Assembly: GCA_964554535.1 (NCBI GenBank)
Contig: CAZKPB010000012.1
Coordinates: 1 to 64,000, forward strand
From: DMER64 sp964554535
Lineage (GTDB): Bacteria; Bacteroidota; Bacteroidia; Bacteroidales; UBA932
Direction of reading: 5' to 3'
DNA: 64,000 bases
Shown in pieces: positions 8,360 to 17,100 of this stretch. Each line of letters starts with the position of its first letter. Position 1 is the first letter of the stretch. The notes beneath the pieces are model-generated. The model saw only the letters and a program-made list of their open reading frames with translations. It was not told the origin of the DNA and did not search any database. The translations under genes were made by a program, and so were the position numbers.

Positions 8360-8389
8360 CATCAAAAATCCATAGAAATGATAAAAAAA

Positions 8390-8421
8390 TTTGTGCAGTA
8401 ATTATATTTGTTACATATTTG
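8390..8421 (+). promoter_or_regulatory. Candidate promoter for the perR-rubrerythrin operon
   Basis: TTTG at 8390-8393 is followed after 20 bases by CATATTTG (8414-8421), one base off the TAnnTTTG -7 consensus, about 20 bases before the chosen start codon. The spacing fits the 19-21 bases usual in Bacteroidota. Confidence 0.45.
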
Positions 8422-8440
8422 CATTGAAAATAAAATTGTA

Positions 8441-8878
8441 ATGAATACAAAAAATCAACAGGCAATAGAAAGATTGACATCCAGCGGCATACGTCCCTCG
8501 GCCCAACGCATTGCCGTGATGGAATACTTGCTGACCCATCTGACCCATCCCACAGCGGATGAAATCTACCTTGCCCTGCATCCCCAATTGCCCACCTTGT
8601 CCAAGACCACGGTATACAACTGTCTGCAAGGTTTTGTAACCCACGGGGCGGCCCTGGCCATCAACCTGGAGGATCATCAGATCCGCTACGACGGCACCCT
8701 GGAAGAACACGGTCACTTTTTGTGCCTGCGCTGCGGCGCCTTCTTTGACGTGCCGCTGAAGCTTCCCCAAGCCCTCAAATCACCCGCCGGGGTAGTGGTG
8801 TATGACATCCAGCTTAACTACAAGGGCCTGTGCTTTCATTGCCTGGAATTGAATGAAAAAGAAACAAACAATCAATAA
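8441..8878 (+). CDS. Fur-family regulator, PerR-like
   Basis: A 145-residue winged-helix repressor. SAQRIAVMEYLL, HPTADEIY and LSKTTVYNCLQGF form the DNA-binding domain shared by Fur, Zur and PerR. Two CxxC pairs (CLRCG and CFHCLE) make the structural zinc site, and the metal-sensing region HGHFLCLRC is present. The peroxide-sensing assignment comes from the context: a rubrerythrin gene starts 21 bases after the stop. The start at 8441 is preferred over an ATG 33 bases upstream because that stretch is A/T-rich leader overlapping the likely promoter. Zur or Fur identity is less likely but not excluded. Confidence 0.85.
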   Translation: MNTKNQQAIERLTSSGIRPSAQRIAVMEYLLTHLTHPTADEIYLALHPQLPTLSKTTVYNCLQGFVTHGAALAINLEDHQIRYDGTLEEHGHFLCLRCGAFFDVPLKLPQALKSPAGVVVYDIQLNYKGLCFHCLELNEKETNNQ

Positions 8879-8899
8879 CACAATTTAAAATTTTACATT

Positions 8900-9448
8900 A
8901 TGGCTAAATTTATTTGCTCTGTATGCGGTTATGTTCACGAAGGTGACAGCGCTCCCGAAAAATGCCCTCAATGCGGTGTTCCCGGCTCCAAATTTAAAAA
9001 ACTGGAAGAAAACCAGCCTATTACCTTTGCTACCGAACACGTGATTGGCGTGGCAAAAGAAGTAAGTGAAAGTATGAAGAAAGACCTTAACGCCCATTTT
9101 ACGGGAGAATGCACGGAAGTAGGTATGTACCTGGCTATGAGCCGTCAGGCAGACCGTGAAGGCTATCCCGAGGTGGCCGAGGCCTTTAAACGCTACGCCT
9201 GGGAAGAAGCCGAACACGCTTCAAGATTTGCCGAGTTGTTGGGCGACGTGGTTTGGGACACCAGGACCAATCTGGAAAAACGAATGAATGCCGAGAGTGG
9301 CGCCTGCCAGGACAAACTGCGCATTGCCACCGAAGCCAAAGCAGCCAACCTGGACGCCATTCACGATACCGTACATGAAATGGCCAAGGACGAGGCCCGT
9401 CACGGCCGCGGCTTTGAAGGTCTGTTTAAAAGATATTTTGGGAAATAG
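8900..9448 (+). CDS. Reverse-type rubrerythrin
   Basis: A 182-residue non-haem iron peroxidase. A rubredoxin domain comes first (CSVCGYVHEGD at residues 6-16 and CPQCGVPG near 24-31), followed by a ferritin-like four-helix diiron domain with E-x-x-H signatures (AWEEAEHASRF, KDEARHGRGF). This order is the reverse of classical rubrerythrin. Family members reduce hydrogen peroxide and protect anaerobes from oxygen exposure, taking electrons through the rubredoxin centre. It probably forms an operon with the PerR-like gene just upstream. Its last 23 bases overlap the convergent gene on the other strand. Confidence 0.93.
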   Translation: MAKFICSVCGYVHEGDSAPEKCPQCGVPGSKFKKLEENQPITFATEHVIGVAKEVSESMKKDLNAHFTGECTEVGMYLAMSRQADREGYPEVAEAFKRYAWEEAEHASRFAELLGDVVWDTRTNLEKRMNAESGACQDKLRIATEAKAANLDAIHDTVHEMAKDEARHGRGFEGLFKRYFGK

Positions 9449-10268
9449 GCAACCACTTGTTGCAATGTGAACAAGGCGGCACTTCCAAAAGAAAGCCGTT
9501 ATCAAAGACCAGTACAAACTGGTCTTTTTCTTTTTGGTAGGTCATCCGTAACGGAGTCCCTTCGACAAAGAGGTAATTGTTCTGAGGTCCCTGGTAGTTC
9601 AGTTCGCGGGCAGACCAGACGTTCCCGTTGGTGGAAAAATACAGGGCCGGTTTCCCGTCATTCTGCGTCCCGGCCACCGCAATACGGCCGCCGCCCATAC
9701 ATACGGCGGTAAACGAACAGGCGGGATAGTACCCGTCGTAATAGTTGTTGAAGGAAATCACCTTCCAGTCGGTCCCGTTCTTGGACAGGAACACATCTCC
9801 CGAGGCTGTCACGCCCCCGCATTGTCCCGTCGCCGCGGCCAGCGAGGTGACACTGCCCACAAAAGACACATCGGCCATCACAAATCCCGATCCGGCATCC
9901 CCGACCAGCAGTTGCCCGGCACGCGTGCCGGCCACCCATTTCCCCTTGAAGGCGGTCAGTGAAGTAATGTCACTTTCCACCCCGCTGTCCACCGGAGAAA
10001 AAACAGTTCCATCGGCCGAGGCAAACAGCACCCCATTGGCCCCTCCGGCCAGCAGTGCGGTTCCGTCGCTTGCCACGCACAGCAGCGGTGCGTTACAGAC
10101 CGTAACCGTCCCGGTCACCTCTCCGGTGGCCGATAGTCTTGTGGCTTGTCCGGATGTGGAAACCGCCACATAACCATTGGCAAACCGAGTAATTCCCGTG
10201 CGGTCCTGGGCGGCTGCCTTGTGGCACAGCAGGCAACACAGCGTGAAAAACAGGATGTGAATGCGCAT
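9426..10268 (-). CDS. Secreted protein of unknown function, possible beta-propeller
   Basis: A 280-residue exported protein with a signal peptide (MRIHILFFTLCCLLCHKAAAQ). The mature part is made of short repeating segments of the form GTALLAGGANGVLFAS, GKWVAGTRAGQLLVG and ASGDVFLSKNGTDWKVI, resembling the blades of a sialidase-like or YCF48-like propeller. No catalytic motif was recognised. The start at 10268 gives the signal peptide a sensible N terminus; the open frame reaches 23 codons further upstream. The gene overlaps the rubrerythrin gene end by 23 bases and lies downstream of the GH3 gene on the same strand. Confidence 0.6.
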   Translation of the reverse strand: MRIHILFFTLCCLLCHKAAAQDRTGITRFANGYVAVSTSGQATRLSATGEVTGTVTVCNAPLLCVASDGTALLAGGANGVLFASADGTVFSPVDSGVESDITSLTAFKGKWVAGTRAGQLLVGDAGSGFVMADVSFVGSVTSLAAATGQCGGVTASGDVFLSKNGTDWKVISFNNYYDGYYPACSFTAVCMGGGRIAVAGTQNDGKPALYFSTNGNVWSARELNYQGPQNNYLFVEGTPLRMTYQKEKDQFVLVFDNGFLLEVPPCSHCNKWLPISQNIF

Positions 10269-10345
10269 AATAGGGCGGATGATAAAGAAAAAAACTTCCC
10301 CACACAGAAGGAATCCATGCGGGGAAGAGGTGCACAAAATTAAGG

Positions 10346-10729
10346 TTAGTTGGTTTTATTTCCTTTTTTGGTTATTTTAAAGTAATCAAAGGCTACTTCA
10401 AACGGTCCGGTTTCCTGGGGAGCGCTTGCGGGCTGTCTTCTTGCGAAGGCGGCATAGGAAGCGGGAACTACGCCGTCGCAAACAATCATACCGGCCTGGA
10501 TGTCAAAAAACACCCCCTGGGCCATACCCACCGCGGTGAATTTTTTGCCGTCAGTAGAGCAGTAGGCGTTGTAAATGTCACCGGTCTTCACCAGACGGAG
10601 AATGAGGTTGAAGTCGTCTTTGGAAACACCGTTCAAATTGAAGACGTTGAGCACCTGACGGCTGCCGTTGACTTCAATGGACAGTTCCAAACCACCGGCA
10701 GAAGTGGGTGAAGGAGCTCCTCTACGGGC
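10346..10729 (-). pseudogene. C-terminal beta-sandwich of GH3, cut off by an in-frame TGA
   Basis: The codons after the TGA at 10732-10730 continue in the same frame to 10346. They encode a GH43_C2/DUF1349-type beta-sandwich continuation: LSIEVNG, LRLVKTGDIYNAYCSTDGKKF and FEVAFDYFKITKK. The preceding gene ends in the first half of the same fold, so the two pieces were one protein. Without readthrough this part is not made, unless it starts separately at an internal codon such as the TTG at 10690. Confidence 0.75.
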
Positions 10730-13700
10730 TCACATTCCGGCAGTGCGGGCCAGTTTGATGAAGTTGTCATCATCCTGGTATACAATAATACCCGCGTTTT
10801 CCACAGAACCGACAGGTCTGCGTGAGCAGGTGATCTTGGTGTCAATGGTCCAGTCGCAGTTGGCGCTGGTAAGCAGAATGTTCTGCGCGTTGTTGCTTTC
10901 TTCGGTCACATCGCCCTTGCCGCTGGTAATAACCATGGCACCGGCTTTCTTGGAAAGACTCCAGGCGGAAGCGTTTTCTCTTACCCAACTCCATTGGGCG
11001 CCTAGTGTAGCGGCTTTGAATTCGTCACCGACAGTGGCTACGTCAAAGCTTACAGAGTATTGTTTTTGTTCAAAGGTTACATAGTCGGTAAGGGTAATGA
11101 TGGCGGTTCCGGGAACGCCCTTGGCCTGTTCCACACTAACCACAATGGCAGGATCAGCAGCCGCGGCGGTTACTACGGGAGCCTGGGCGGGAGCGGCTTT
11201 ATACAGGTAGCTGTACTGAGCGGTTTCCGGTTTGAAGCCCTGTACAGGTTTACCGTTAACGGTAATGGAAGCGGGGGTCAGTTGGGGCATCACTTTCAAT
11301 ACAAAATCGTCGGAAACGGTCTTGCCGTCAATGGTAACGTCCACGGTTACGGTAGCCATACCGGTACCTACAGCGGTAACCAGACCCTTGTCGTCCACCT
11401 TGACGGCGGCGGGGTTGCTGCTGGTGTAAACCACTTTTGCCTTGTGGATGTCATAGAAGCTGTCATCGGTCATGGCAGCGGTAGTGCCGGTCTGGGCGGT
11501 AGCGCCTTTTCTAACCACATATACACCGCAGTCGGCAACCACCGTCTTGAGCGAAGCGTTCAGCTTGCCGCTCATAGTGGCGGTAACGGTGCCTCTGATA
11601 TCTTTGGAAGAAGAGCCCACTTCAAATACATAACGGCCCTGGTCGTAAGTCATCTTGTTGGCGGCCATATCCCAGAACCAAAGGTCTTCACAGTTGATGT
11701 CAATGGATACTTTCCTGGTCTGTCCCACAGGAATGCTTACGCGTTTGAAACCTTTCAGTCTCTTGACGGGACGTTCCATGGAAGCGGGGCTGTCGGGGGT
11801 GGTCATGTAAATCTGTACGACTTCGTCTCCGTCAAAACTGCCGGTATTGGTAACGTCTACGCTAACGGTAATCTTGTCGTTGGGGGTAATCTGGTTGCGG
11901 CTGATTTGGAAGTTGCTGTAAGCAAAAGTGGTGTAGGACAAACCGTAACCGAATTCATAAGATACGTCTTTCTTGAAATACCATAATGTACGGCCGTTTT
12001 TACCGTTTCCGCCTCTAAGGGTGTAGTCGGTAATTTCCGGAAGGTCTTTTACGGATTTATACCAGGTGGCGTTGAGTTTTCCACCGGGGGTGTTTTCACC
12101 AAAGAGAATATTGGTAATACCTTCTCCCTGGGCCATACCGTTGTAACCGGTCCAGAGAATGCCGGGGATGTTGTTGAGGTTCTTGAATGCTTCCACTTCC
12201 ACACAACCCAGGGTCTGCATCACCACAATGGTGTTGGGGTTTACGGCGGCTACGGCTTTGATGAGGTCAACCTGGTTACCGGGAAGCAGCAGGGTAAGAC
12301 GGTCGGCTTCTTCCGTGGCGGTGTTCTGGTCGGTACCTACAAATACTACGGCTACGTCCGCAGATTTGGCCGTTTCAATAACAGCAGGGTCAATGGAAGG
12401 ATCTTCGGGAGCTTTGTATACAAAATACAGGGTCTGGGGTACGTTGTATCCCAAGCGGTTTACTTTGGCATACATATAACTTCCGGCGCCGTATACACCA
12501 CCCGATCTGGCACCCGAGGCGGTGGTGGCGTTCAGGGTGGTAAGCAGGTTACCGTCTTCCGAGCCGACGCGTACTTCCACAAGACCGCCTTCGGTGGGTA
12601 TGTTGAGGTTAATACCGATGGAGTCAATATCGGTGATGTCAATGTTATCGTAAGAAGTCCACGAACCGTCATCAATGGTTCTTACCTGTTCTACGGTACC
12701 CATACCGGAACCTACGGTGATACCCTTTGAAGAACCCGTGTACTTGATGGCGTTGTGGGTGGATACACTGCCGTCGGTTTTTTTGATCTTGAATTCAACT
12801 ACATACAACAAGTTGCTCTTGCTCTTGGTATTGGCGCCGGATGCAAGCAATACTTGTGTGGACAGTCCCTTGTCGGCAATGTATTTGGAGATAGCCTTGT
12901 AGGGAGAAATCATGCTGGTCTGTTCCGGTCTTCCGGAGTAGGGCCCTAATTCCACGTGGTCGGCGTGGGGGCCTATGAGCGCGATTTTCTTGACATCGGC
13001 CGGGTTGATGGGAAGGGCCTTTTTGTGGGTAGCAACGGAAACGTCGTTCTTCAACAATACAGCAGTCTGGGTGGCCAGTTCGCGGGCGAGTTCCTGATGG
13101 GCGGGAGAGTTAACGGTAGAGGGTTGGTATCTGTTGAAGGGAACCAGAGAGGGGCGGTCAAATTCACCGGTTCTCATTCTGATGACAAATACGTTGATCA
13201 AGGCGCGGTCCACATCGTTGATGGACATAAGGCCGGCATTCAAGGCCTCAATGGCGTGGAGCTGATACACGCTGCCGCAGTCAGAGTCCACACCGGCAAT
13301 AAGACCTTTGGCGGTAGCTTCTGCGGGTGTCTTTACATAATAGTGACCGGAATAAATATCTTCAATGGCGGCGCAGTCACCGGTAACGTACCCTTTCATA
13401 CCGTAAGTGCGGCGGGCAATGGTATCCAGGTACAGTAAACTGGCCGAGGTGGGCACACCGTTGACGGCGTTGTAAGAAGACATGATGGAAGGCAGTTTGG
13501 CGTCTTCAATCAGGTTCTTGTAAGGGGTAAGGTAGAATTCGCGCATATCGCGGCTGTCCATGTTGGAACTGCTCACGTGGCGGTCAAATTCACTGTTGTT
13601 GGCAAAATAGTGCTTGGCGCAGGGTACGCTCTTGATATAATCGGGGTCGTCGCCCATCATACCTTTTACGAAACCGGCGGCGATTTCAGATACCAGGAAA

Positions 13701-14212
13701 GGATCTTCACCGTAGGATTCACCGGTGCGGCCCCATCTGGGATCTCTGATAGGTTCTACTACAGGAGACCAGAAGGTCAGGCCTTTGGAACCCACGTTAT
13801 ATATGGCGCGGGCTTCGTCGGCAATGGCTTCTGCCATGCGATGTACCAGGTCGGGATCCCAGGCGGAGCCGGTGGCTACACTGTTGGGAAACGAGCTGGG
13901 ACCCTGGATGCCGGCGGCGGGTACGGGACCGCTCAATACGCCGTGAAGGGCTTCACTCCAGATGTTGTACGATTTGATTCCCAGTCTGGGGATGGCGGCC
14001 ATACTGTTGCCCAGCAGGCTTTCTTTTTCTTCCAGCGTAAGCCTGGAAACGAGGTCTACGGCGCGTTCTTCAAACGAATAGGCACTATTGAGGTAAATGG
14101 GAACCGGGTTGGATTTGCCTTCAGGGGCAACGCTCTTGAAGGCGAAAAGAATACATACGCCGGCAAGAACTGTCGCAGTAATCATTAGGTTCCTGAAGAT
14201 TTTATGCTTCAT
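10730..14212 (-). CDS. Large GH3 glycosidase, premature TGA stop
   Basis: An 1160-residue exported enzyme of the beta-xylosidase/beta-glucosidase GH3 group. An N-terminal membrane/signal segment (NLMITATVLAGVCILFAF) precedes the catalytic barrel with KGYVTGDCAAIEDI, whose Asp is the expected nucleophile. A CBM6-like insertion sits in the GH3 C-terminal domain, followed by a fibronectin III-like domain, a Big2-like domain (VYTSSNPAAVKVDDKG), another beta-domain and the first half of a DUF1349-like sandwich. The frame then meets TGA but continues open to 10346. TGA is one transition from CGA (Arg). The start at 14212 (MKHKIFRNL) gives a normal signal peptide. The catalytic parts are complete, so activity may survive. 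Confidence 0.85.
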   Translation of the reverse strand: MKHKIFRNLMITATVLAGVCILFAFKSVAPEGKSNPVPIYLNSAYSFEERAVDLVSRLTLEEKESLLGNSMAAIPRLGIKSYNIWSEALHGVLSGPVPAAGIQGPSSFPNSVATGSAWDPDLVHRMAEAIADEARAIYNVGSKGLTFWSPVVEPIRDPRWGRTGESYGEDPFLVSEIAAGFVKGMMGDDPDYIKSVPCAKHYFANNSEFDRHVSSSNMDSRDMREFYLTPYKNLIEDAKLPSIMSSYNAVNGVPTSASLLYLDTIARRTYGMKGYVTGDCAAIEDIYSGHYYVKTPAEATAKGLIAGVDSDCGSVYQLHAIEALNAGLMSINDVDRALINVFVIRMRTGEFDRPSLVPFNRYQPSTVNSPAHQELARELATQTAVLLKNDVSVATHKKALPINPADVKKIALIGPHADHVELGPYSGRPEQTSMISPYKAISKYIADKGLSTQVLLASGANTKSKSNLLYVVEFKIKKTDGSVSTHNAIKYTGSSKGITVGSGMGTVEQVRTIDDGSWTSYDNIDITDIDSIGINLNIPTEGGLVEVRVGSEDGNLLTTLNATTASGARSGGVYGAGSYMYAKVNRLGYNVPQTLYFVYKAPEDPSIDPAVIETAKSADVAVVFVGTDQNTATEEADRLTLLLPGNQVDLIKAVAAVNPNTIVVMQTLGCVEVEAFKNLNNIPGILWTGYNGMAQGEGITNILFGENTPGGKLNATWYKSVKDLPEITDYTLRGGNGKNGRTLWYFKKDVSYEFGYGLSYTTFAYSNFQISRNQITPNDKITVSVDVTNTGSFDGDEVVQIYMTTPDSPASMERPVKRLKGFKRVSIPVGQTRKVSIDINCEDLWFWDMAANKMTYDQGRYVFEVGSSSKDIRGTVTATMSGKLNASLKTVVADCGVYVVRKGATAQTGTTAAMTDDSFYDIHKAKVVYTSSNPAAVKVDDKGLVTAVGTGMATVTVDVTIDGKTVSDDFVLKVMPQLTPASITVNGKPVQGFKPETAQYSYLYKAAPAQAPVVTAAAADPAIVVSVEQAKGVPGTAIITLTDYVTFEQKQYSVSFDVATVGDEFKAATLGAQWSWVRENASAWSLSKKAGAMVITSGKGDVTEESNNAQNILLTSANCDWTIDTKITCSRRPVGSVENAGIIVYQDDDNFIKLARTAGM

Positions 14213-14394
14213 AGTTTGGTTATTAGGGTTAGTTGTCAATTAATACATATTGCGAATTTACGATTTCTTTTATTTTTACGTTGATTTTGCGTAGAAAATA
14301 CGCTATCTAAGTAACAAAATAACAGTAAATCAGTTCACAGATGCCATAAATGATAAGTGCAAGGACTGTGCTTTTTTTATATATCTTTGCATTT

Positions 14395-16347
14395 ATGGAA
14401 TTACTGAAAGGGAAAAAAACGGAAGCTCAGTACCGACAGATGGTGGAAGAGCAGCGGGACATTTTTTTGGAAAATGCGGCCAAAGGTCGTACCGAAGAAG
14501 ATCTGGAACGCATCAAAAAGGCGTATCAATACGCATATCAGGCGCACGACAAGCAAACACGCAAAGCCGGCGAGCCCTACATTCTGCATCCTATTGCAGT
14601 GGCTCGCATTGTGAATGAGGAAATCGGCCTGGGCACAAATCCTGTCATTGCCTCCCTGCTGCACGATGTAGTGGAGGATACCGTGCACACCATAGATGAA
14701 ATACGGGAAGAGTTCGGGGACGACATAGCCTTTCTGGTGCAGGGACTCACCAAAGAGAAAAAAGAACAGTACGAGTTGTCCAAACAGGTGGATAATATCC
14801 GCAAGATGTTGATGACCATTCAGTACGATATTCGCGCCCTGCTTATCAAGTTGGCCGACCGTCTGCACAATATGCGCACTCTGGGCAGTATGCCCCTGAA
14901 CAAGCAGATGAAGATTACCGGCGAGACCGACTTTTTCTTCGCTCCGCTGGCCAACCGTCTGGGTTTGTACAAAGTGAAAACCGAACTGGAAAACCTCAGT
15001 TTCAAGTTTCGCTCTCCTGAAGAATTCAACCGTCTGGAAAGTACCCTGGCAAACTATGCTCAGGAAACGTGCGGCATACGCACCCGTTTTGTGACCCCCA
15101 TAGAAAACCTGTTGAAAGAGCACGGTTTTGACGCCAAGGTAACGGCCGATATGCGCAGTGTATATTCCATCTGGCGTCATATGCAACAGATGCAGGTGCC
15201 GTTCAGTCGCCTGGAAAGCGTGTATTTGTTCAACATAGTGTTCAATCCGGAAACCAGTATGGAGCAAATCTCGGAGAAAAACCAGTGTCTGGCTATCTAC
15301 TCGCTCCTGACCGACCTGTATATGGAAAAAGTGGGCAGTTTCCACAACTATATTGACAACCCCAAAGCCAACGGTTACGAGGGGTTGCACTGCAAGTTCA
15401 TGACCGAACACGGAAGCTGGGCCGAGGTACACATAAAGACCGAGCGGATGGAAGAAATGTCCATCCACGGTTGCGTGGTGAAACGTCGCAAGAACGTGGG
15501 TATTGGAGGTATTGACGCCTGGGTGGAAGAATTCCGCGGCACACTCAAGGATATGGTCTATCACGACGGTTACAACAACAAGGACGGCTTTTTTCTGGAA
15601 AGTGTCAAATCGTATTTGTACAATGACGACATCCGCGTGTTCACTCCCAAGGGCAGACAGGTGCTGTTGCCCATGAATTCCACGGCCCTGGACTTTGCCT
15701 ACGCCATACATACGGAAATTGGCGATCACGCGCAGTTTGCCCGTGTAAACGGCAGCCTGTGCTCCGTCAAAACGGTCTTGCGTCGCGGAGACCGCGTGGA
15801 AATAGGGGTGGATCCGTCCATAACCCCGCAAAAAGACTGGCTGGAAAGTGCCATTACCTACAAGGCTAAATCGTGTATCCGGTCGGCCCTGCGCCGGCAA
15901 AAAATATCGGTCAAGCCCACGCGTTACCGTTTTGCCAAATGCTGCAGTCCCCTGCCCGGTGATGAGTTGATAGGCTTTGAAACGCAGGACGGCAGCGGCA
16001 AAATCTTTGTGCACACCCGCAATTGTGAGAGGGCCATCCTATTGTCCACAGAACATGGAGAAACCATTGTCAACGTGGAACTTGAGCAGGATGAGACCAC
16101 CTATTACCCCGCCCGCATTCTGGTCAGCGGCGTGGACCGCAAGGGTGTCACCTTTGAAATTACGCGGGCCATATCGGAAGAATGGGGTATGAATATCATC
16201 AGTATGCAGGTTACCACCAAAGACGCCCTGTTTGAGTGTCTGTTGCAGATACAGGTGCGTTCGGCCCGGGAACTGCAGAATATCACGGCCCGGTTGGAAG
16301 CTGTGGTGGGAGTGGAAGAAGTGCGCAGGATCTCTGTCCCTTCCTGA
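14395..16347 (+). CDS. RelA/SpoT-family (p)ppGpp enzyme, probably hydrolase-only
   Basis: A 650-residue RSH protein with HD hydrolase, synthetase, TGS and ACT regions in order. The HD domain is intact: AGEPYILHP, LLHDVVEDT and IKLADRLHNMRTL carry the metal and catalytic residues of (p)ppGpp hydrolases. In the synthetase domain the segment that in E. coli RelA reads FDELFDVRAVRIV reads FSRLESVYLFNIV here, which loses the magnesium-binding Asp and a conserved Arg. The basic nucleotide-binding stretch before YSIW is also altered. It therefore probably degrades but does not make the alarmone. The ATG at 14395 is preferred; a TATCTTTG box ends only five bases before it. The gene converges on kdsB. 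Confidence 0.88.
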   Translation: MELLKGKKTEAQYRQMVEEQRDIFLENAAKGRTEEDLERIKKAYQYAYQAHDKQTRKAGEPYILHPIAVARIVNEEIGLGTNPVIASLLHDVVEDTVHTIDEIREEFGDDIAFLVQGLTKEKKEQYELSKQVDNIRKMLMTIQYDIRALLIKLADRLHNMRTLGSMPLNKQMKITGETDFFFAPLANRLGLYKVKTELENLSFKFRSPEEFNRLESTLANYAQETCGIRTRFVTPIENLLKEHGFDAKVTADMRSVYSIWRHMQQMQVPFSRLESVYLFNIVFNPETSMEQISEKNQCLAIYSLLTDLYMEKVGSFHNYIDNPKANGYEGLHCKFMTEHGSWAEVHIKTERMEEMSIHGCVVKRRKNVGIGGIDAWVEEFRGTLKDMVYHDGYNNKDGFFLESVKSYLYNDDIRVFTPKGRQVLLPMNSTALDFAYAIHTEIGDHAQFARVNGSLCSVKTVLRRGDRVEIGVDPSITPQKDWLESAITYKAKSCIRSALRRQKISVKPTRYRFAKCCSPLPGDELIGFETQDGSGKIFVHTRNCERAILLSTEHGETIVNVELEQDETTYYPARILVSGVDRKGVTFEITRAISEEWGMNIISMQVTTKDALFECLLQIQVRSARELQNITARLEAVVGVEEVRRISVPS

Positions 16348-16350
16348 TAG

Positions 16351-17097
16351 TTATCGGTTTTTTTGCAGCAGGGCGCGGGCCAGCTCCAGTTCTTCCGGAA
16401 CATCAATGCCTATGCCGTAACTCTCTACCGGAATCATTTTGACCTTCTTTCCGTTTTCCAAAAAGCGGAGGTTTTCCAGTTTTTCCGCCTTTTCCAGCGG
16501 TCCCATGGGGGTGGCGGCAAAATCCAGCAAGGCCTGACGGCGGAAGGCATAGATGCCTATGTGGCGCCAGTGGGCGGTATGTGCTGAGTCGGCGCTGTCT
16601 CTGGTAAATGGAACGGGAGCCCGGGAAAACAGCAGCGCAAATCCCTGACGGTCCGTCACCACCTTGACCACGTTGGGGTTGGTTACCTGGGCGGGGTCCG
16701 TGATGGGGCACATCAGTGTGGCCACATCGGTATGGGCTCCCTCGTTCCCCTCAAAGGCCTGCAGCAGGGCGGCCAGCGGGGCGGCCTCGGTGAAGGGCTC
16801 ATCTCCTTGCACGTTCACAATCACTTCTGCCTGTGGGTAGTACGTGGCAGCCTCGGCAATGCGGTCACTGCCACAGGCATGTTCTTTGAGGCTCCGGCGT
16901 GCCAGGCCGCCGTGCGAGGTGATTTCGTTGTAGATTTCTTCACTGTCGGTAACCACCACCACTTGGGAGAACAGGCCGCTGGCGACGGTGGCCTCGTAAG
17001 TGCAGCGGATGACGGTGCGGTCTCCCAGCAGCTGCATCAGTTTGCCGGGAAAGCGTGACGAATTGTAACGGGCGGGGATTAGGGCTATGGCGTTCAT
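16351..17097 (-). CDS. kdsB: 3-deoxy-manno-octulosonate cytidylyltransferase
   Basis: A 248-residue enzyme that activates Kdo with CTP to CMP-Kdo for lipid A core assembly in the cytoplasm. IALIPARYNSSRFPGK at the N terminus is the nucleotide-binding signature, followed by VVVTDSEEI and VNVQGDEPF, with HIGIYAFRR later. Length and motifs match the family throughout. It starts three bases after the stop of the AsmA-like gene, so the two probably share a transcript and link outer-membrane lipid supply with envelope maintenance. Confidence 0.96.
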   Translation of the reverse strand: MNAIALIPARYNSSRFPGKLMQLLGDRTVIRCTYEATVASGLFSQVVVVTDSEEIYNEITSHGGLARRSLKEHACGSDRIAEAATYYPQAEVIVNVQGDEPFTEAAPLAALLQAFEGNEGAHTDVATLMCPITDPAQVTNPNVVKVVTDRQGFALLFSRAPVPFTRDSADSAHTAHWRHIGIYAFRRQALLDFAATPMGPLEKAEKLENLRFLENGKKVKMIPVESYGIGIDVPEELELARALLQKNR

Positions 17098-17100
17098 TTT

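Noticed and set aside
10730..10732. Selenocysteine at the GH3 TGA
   Set aside because: GH3 enzymes have no selenocysteine need, the site is in a binding domain, and no SECIS-like hairpin was seen next to it.
10690..10732. Frameshift as the cause of the GH3 break
   Set aside because: Codon phase before and after the stop is identical, so it is a nonsense codon, not an indel.
14401..16014. 537-codon open frame on the minus strand
   Set aside because: Antisense to the RSH gene, whose motifs are unambiguous.
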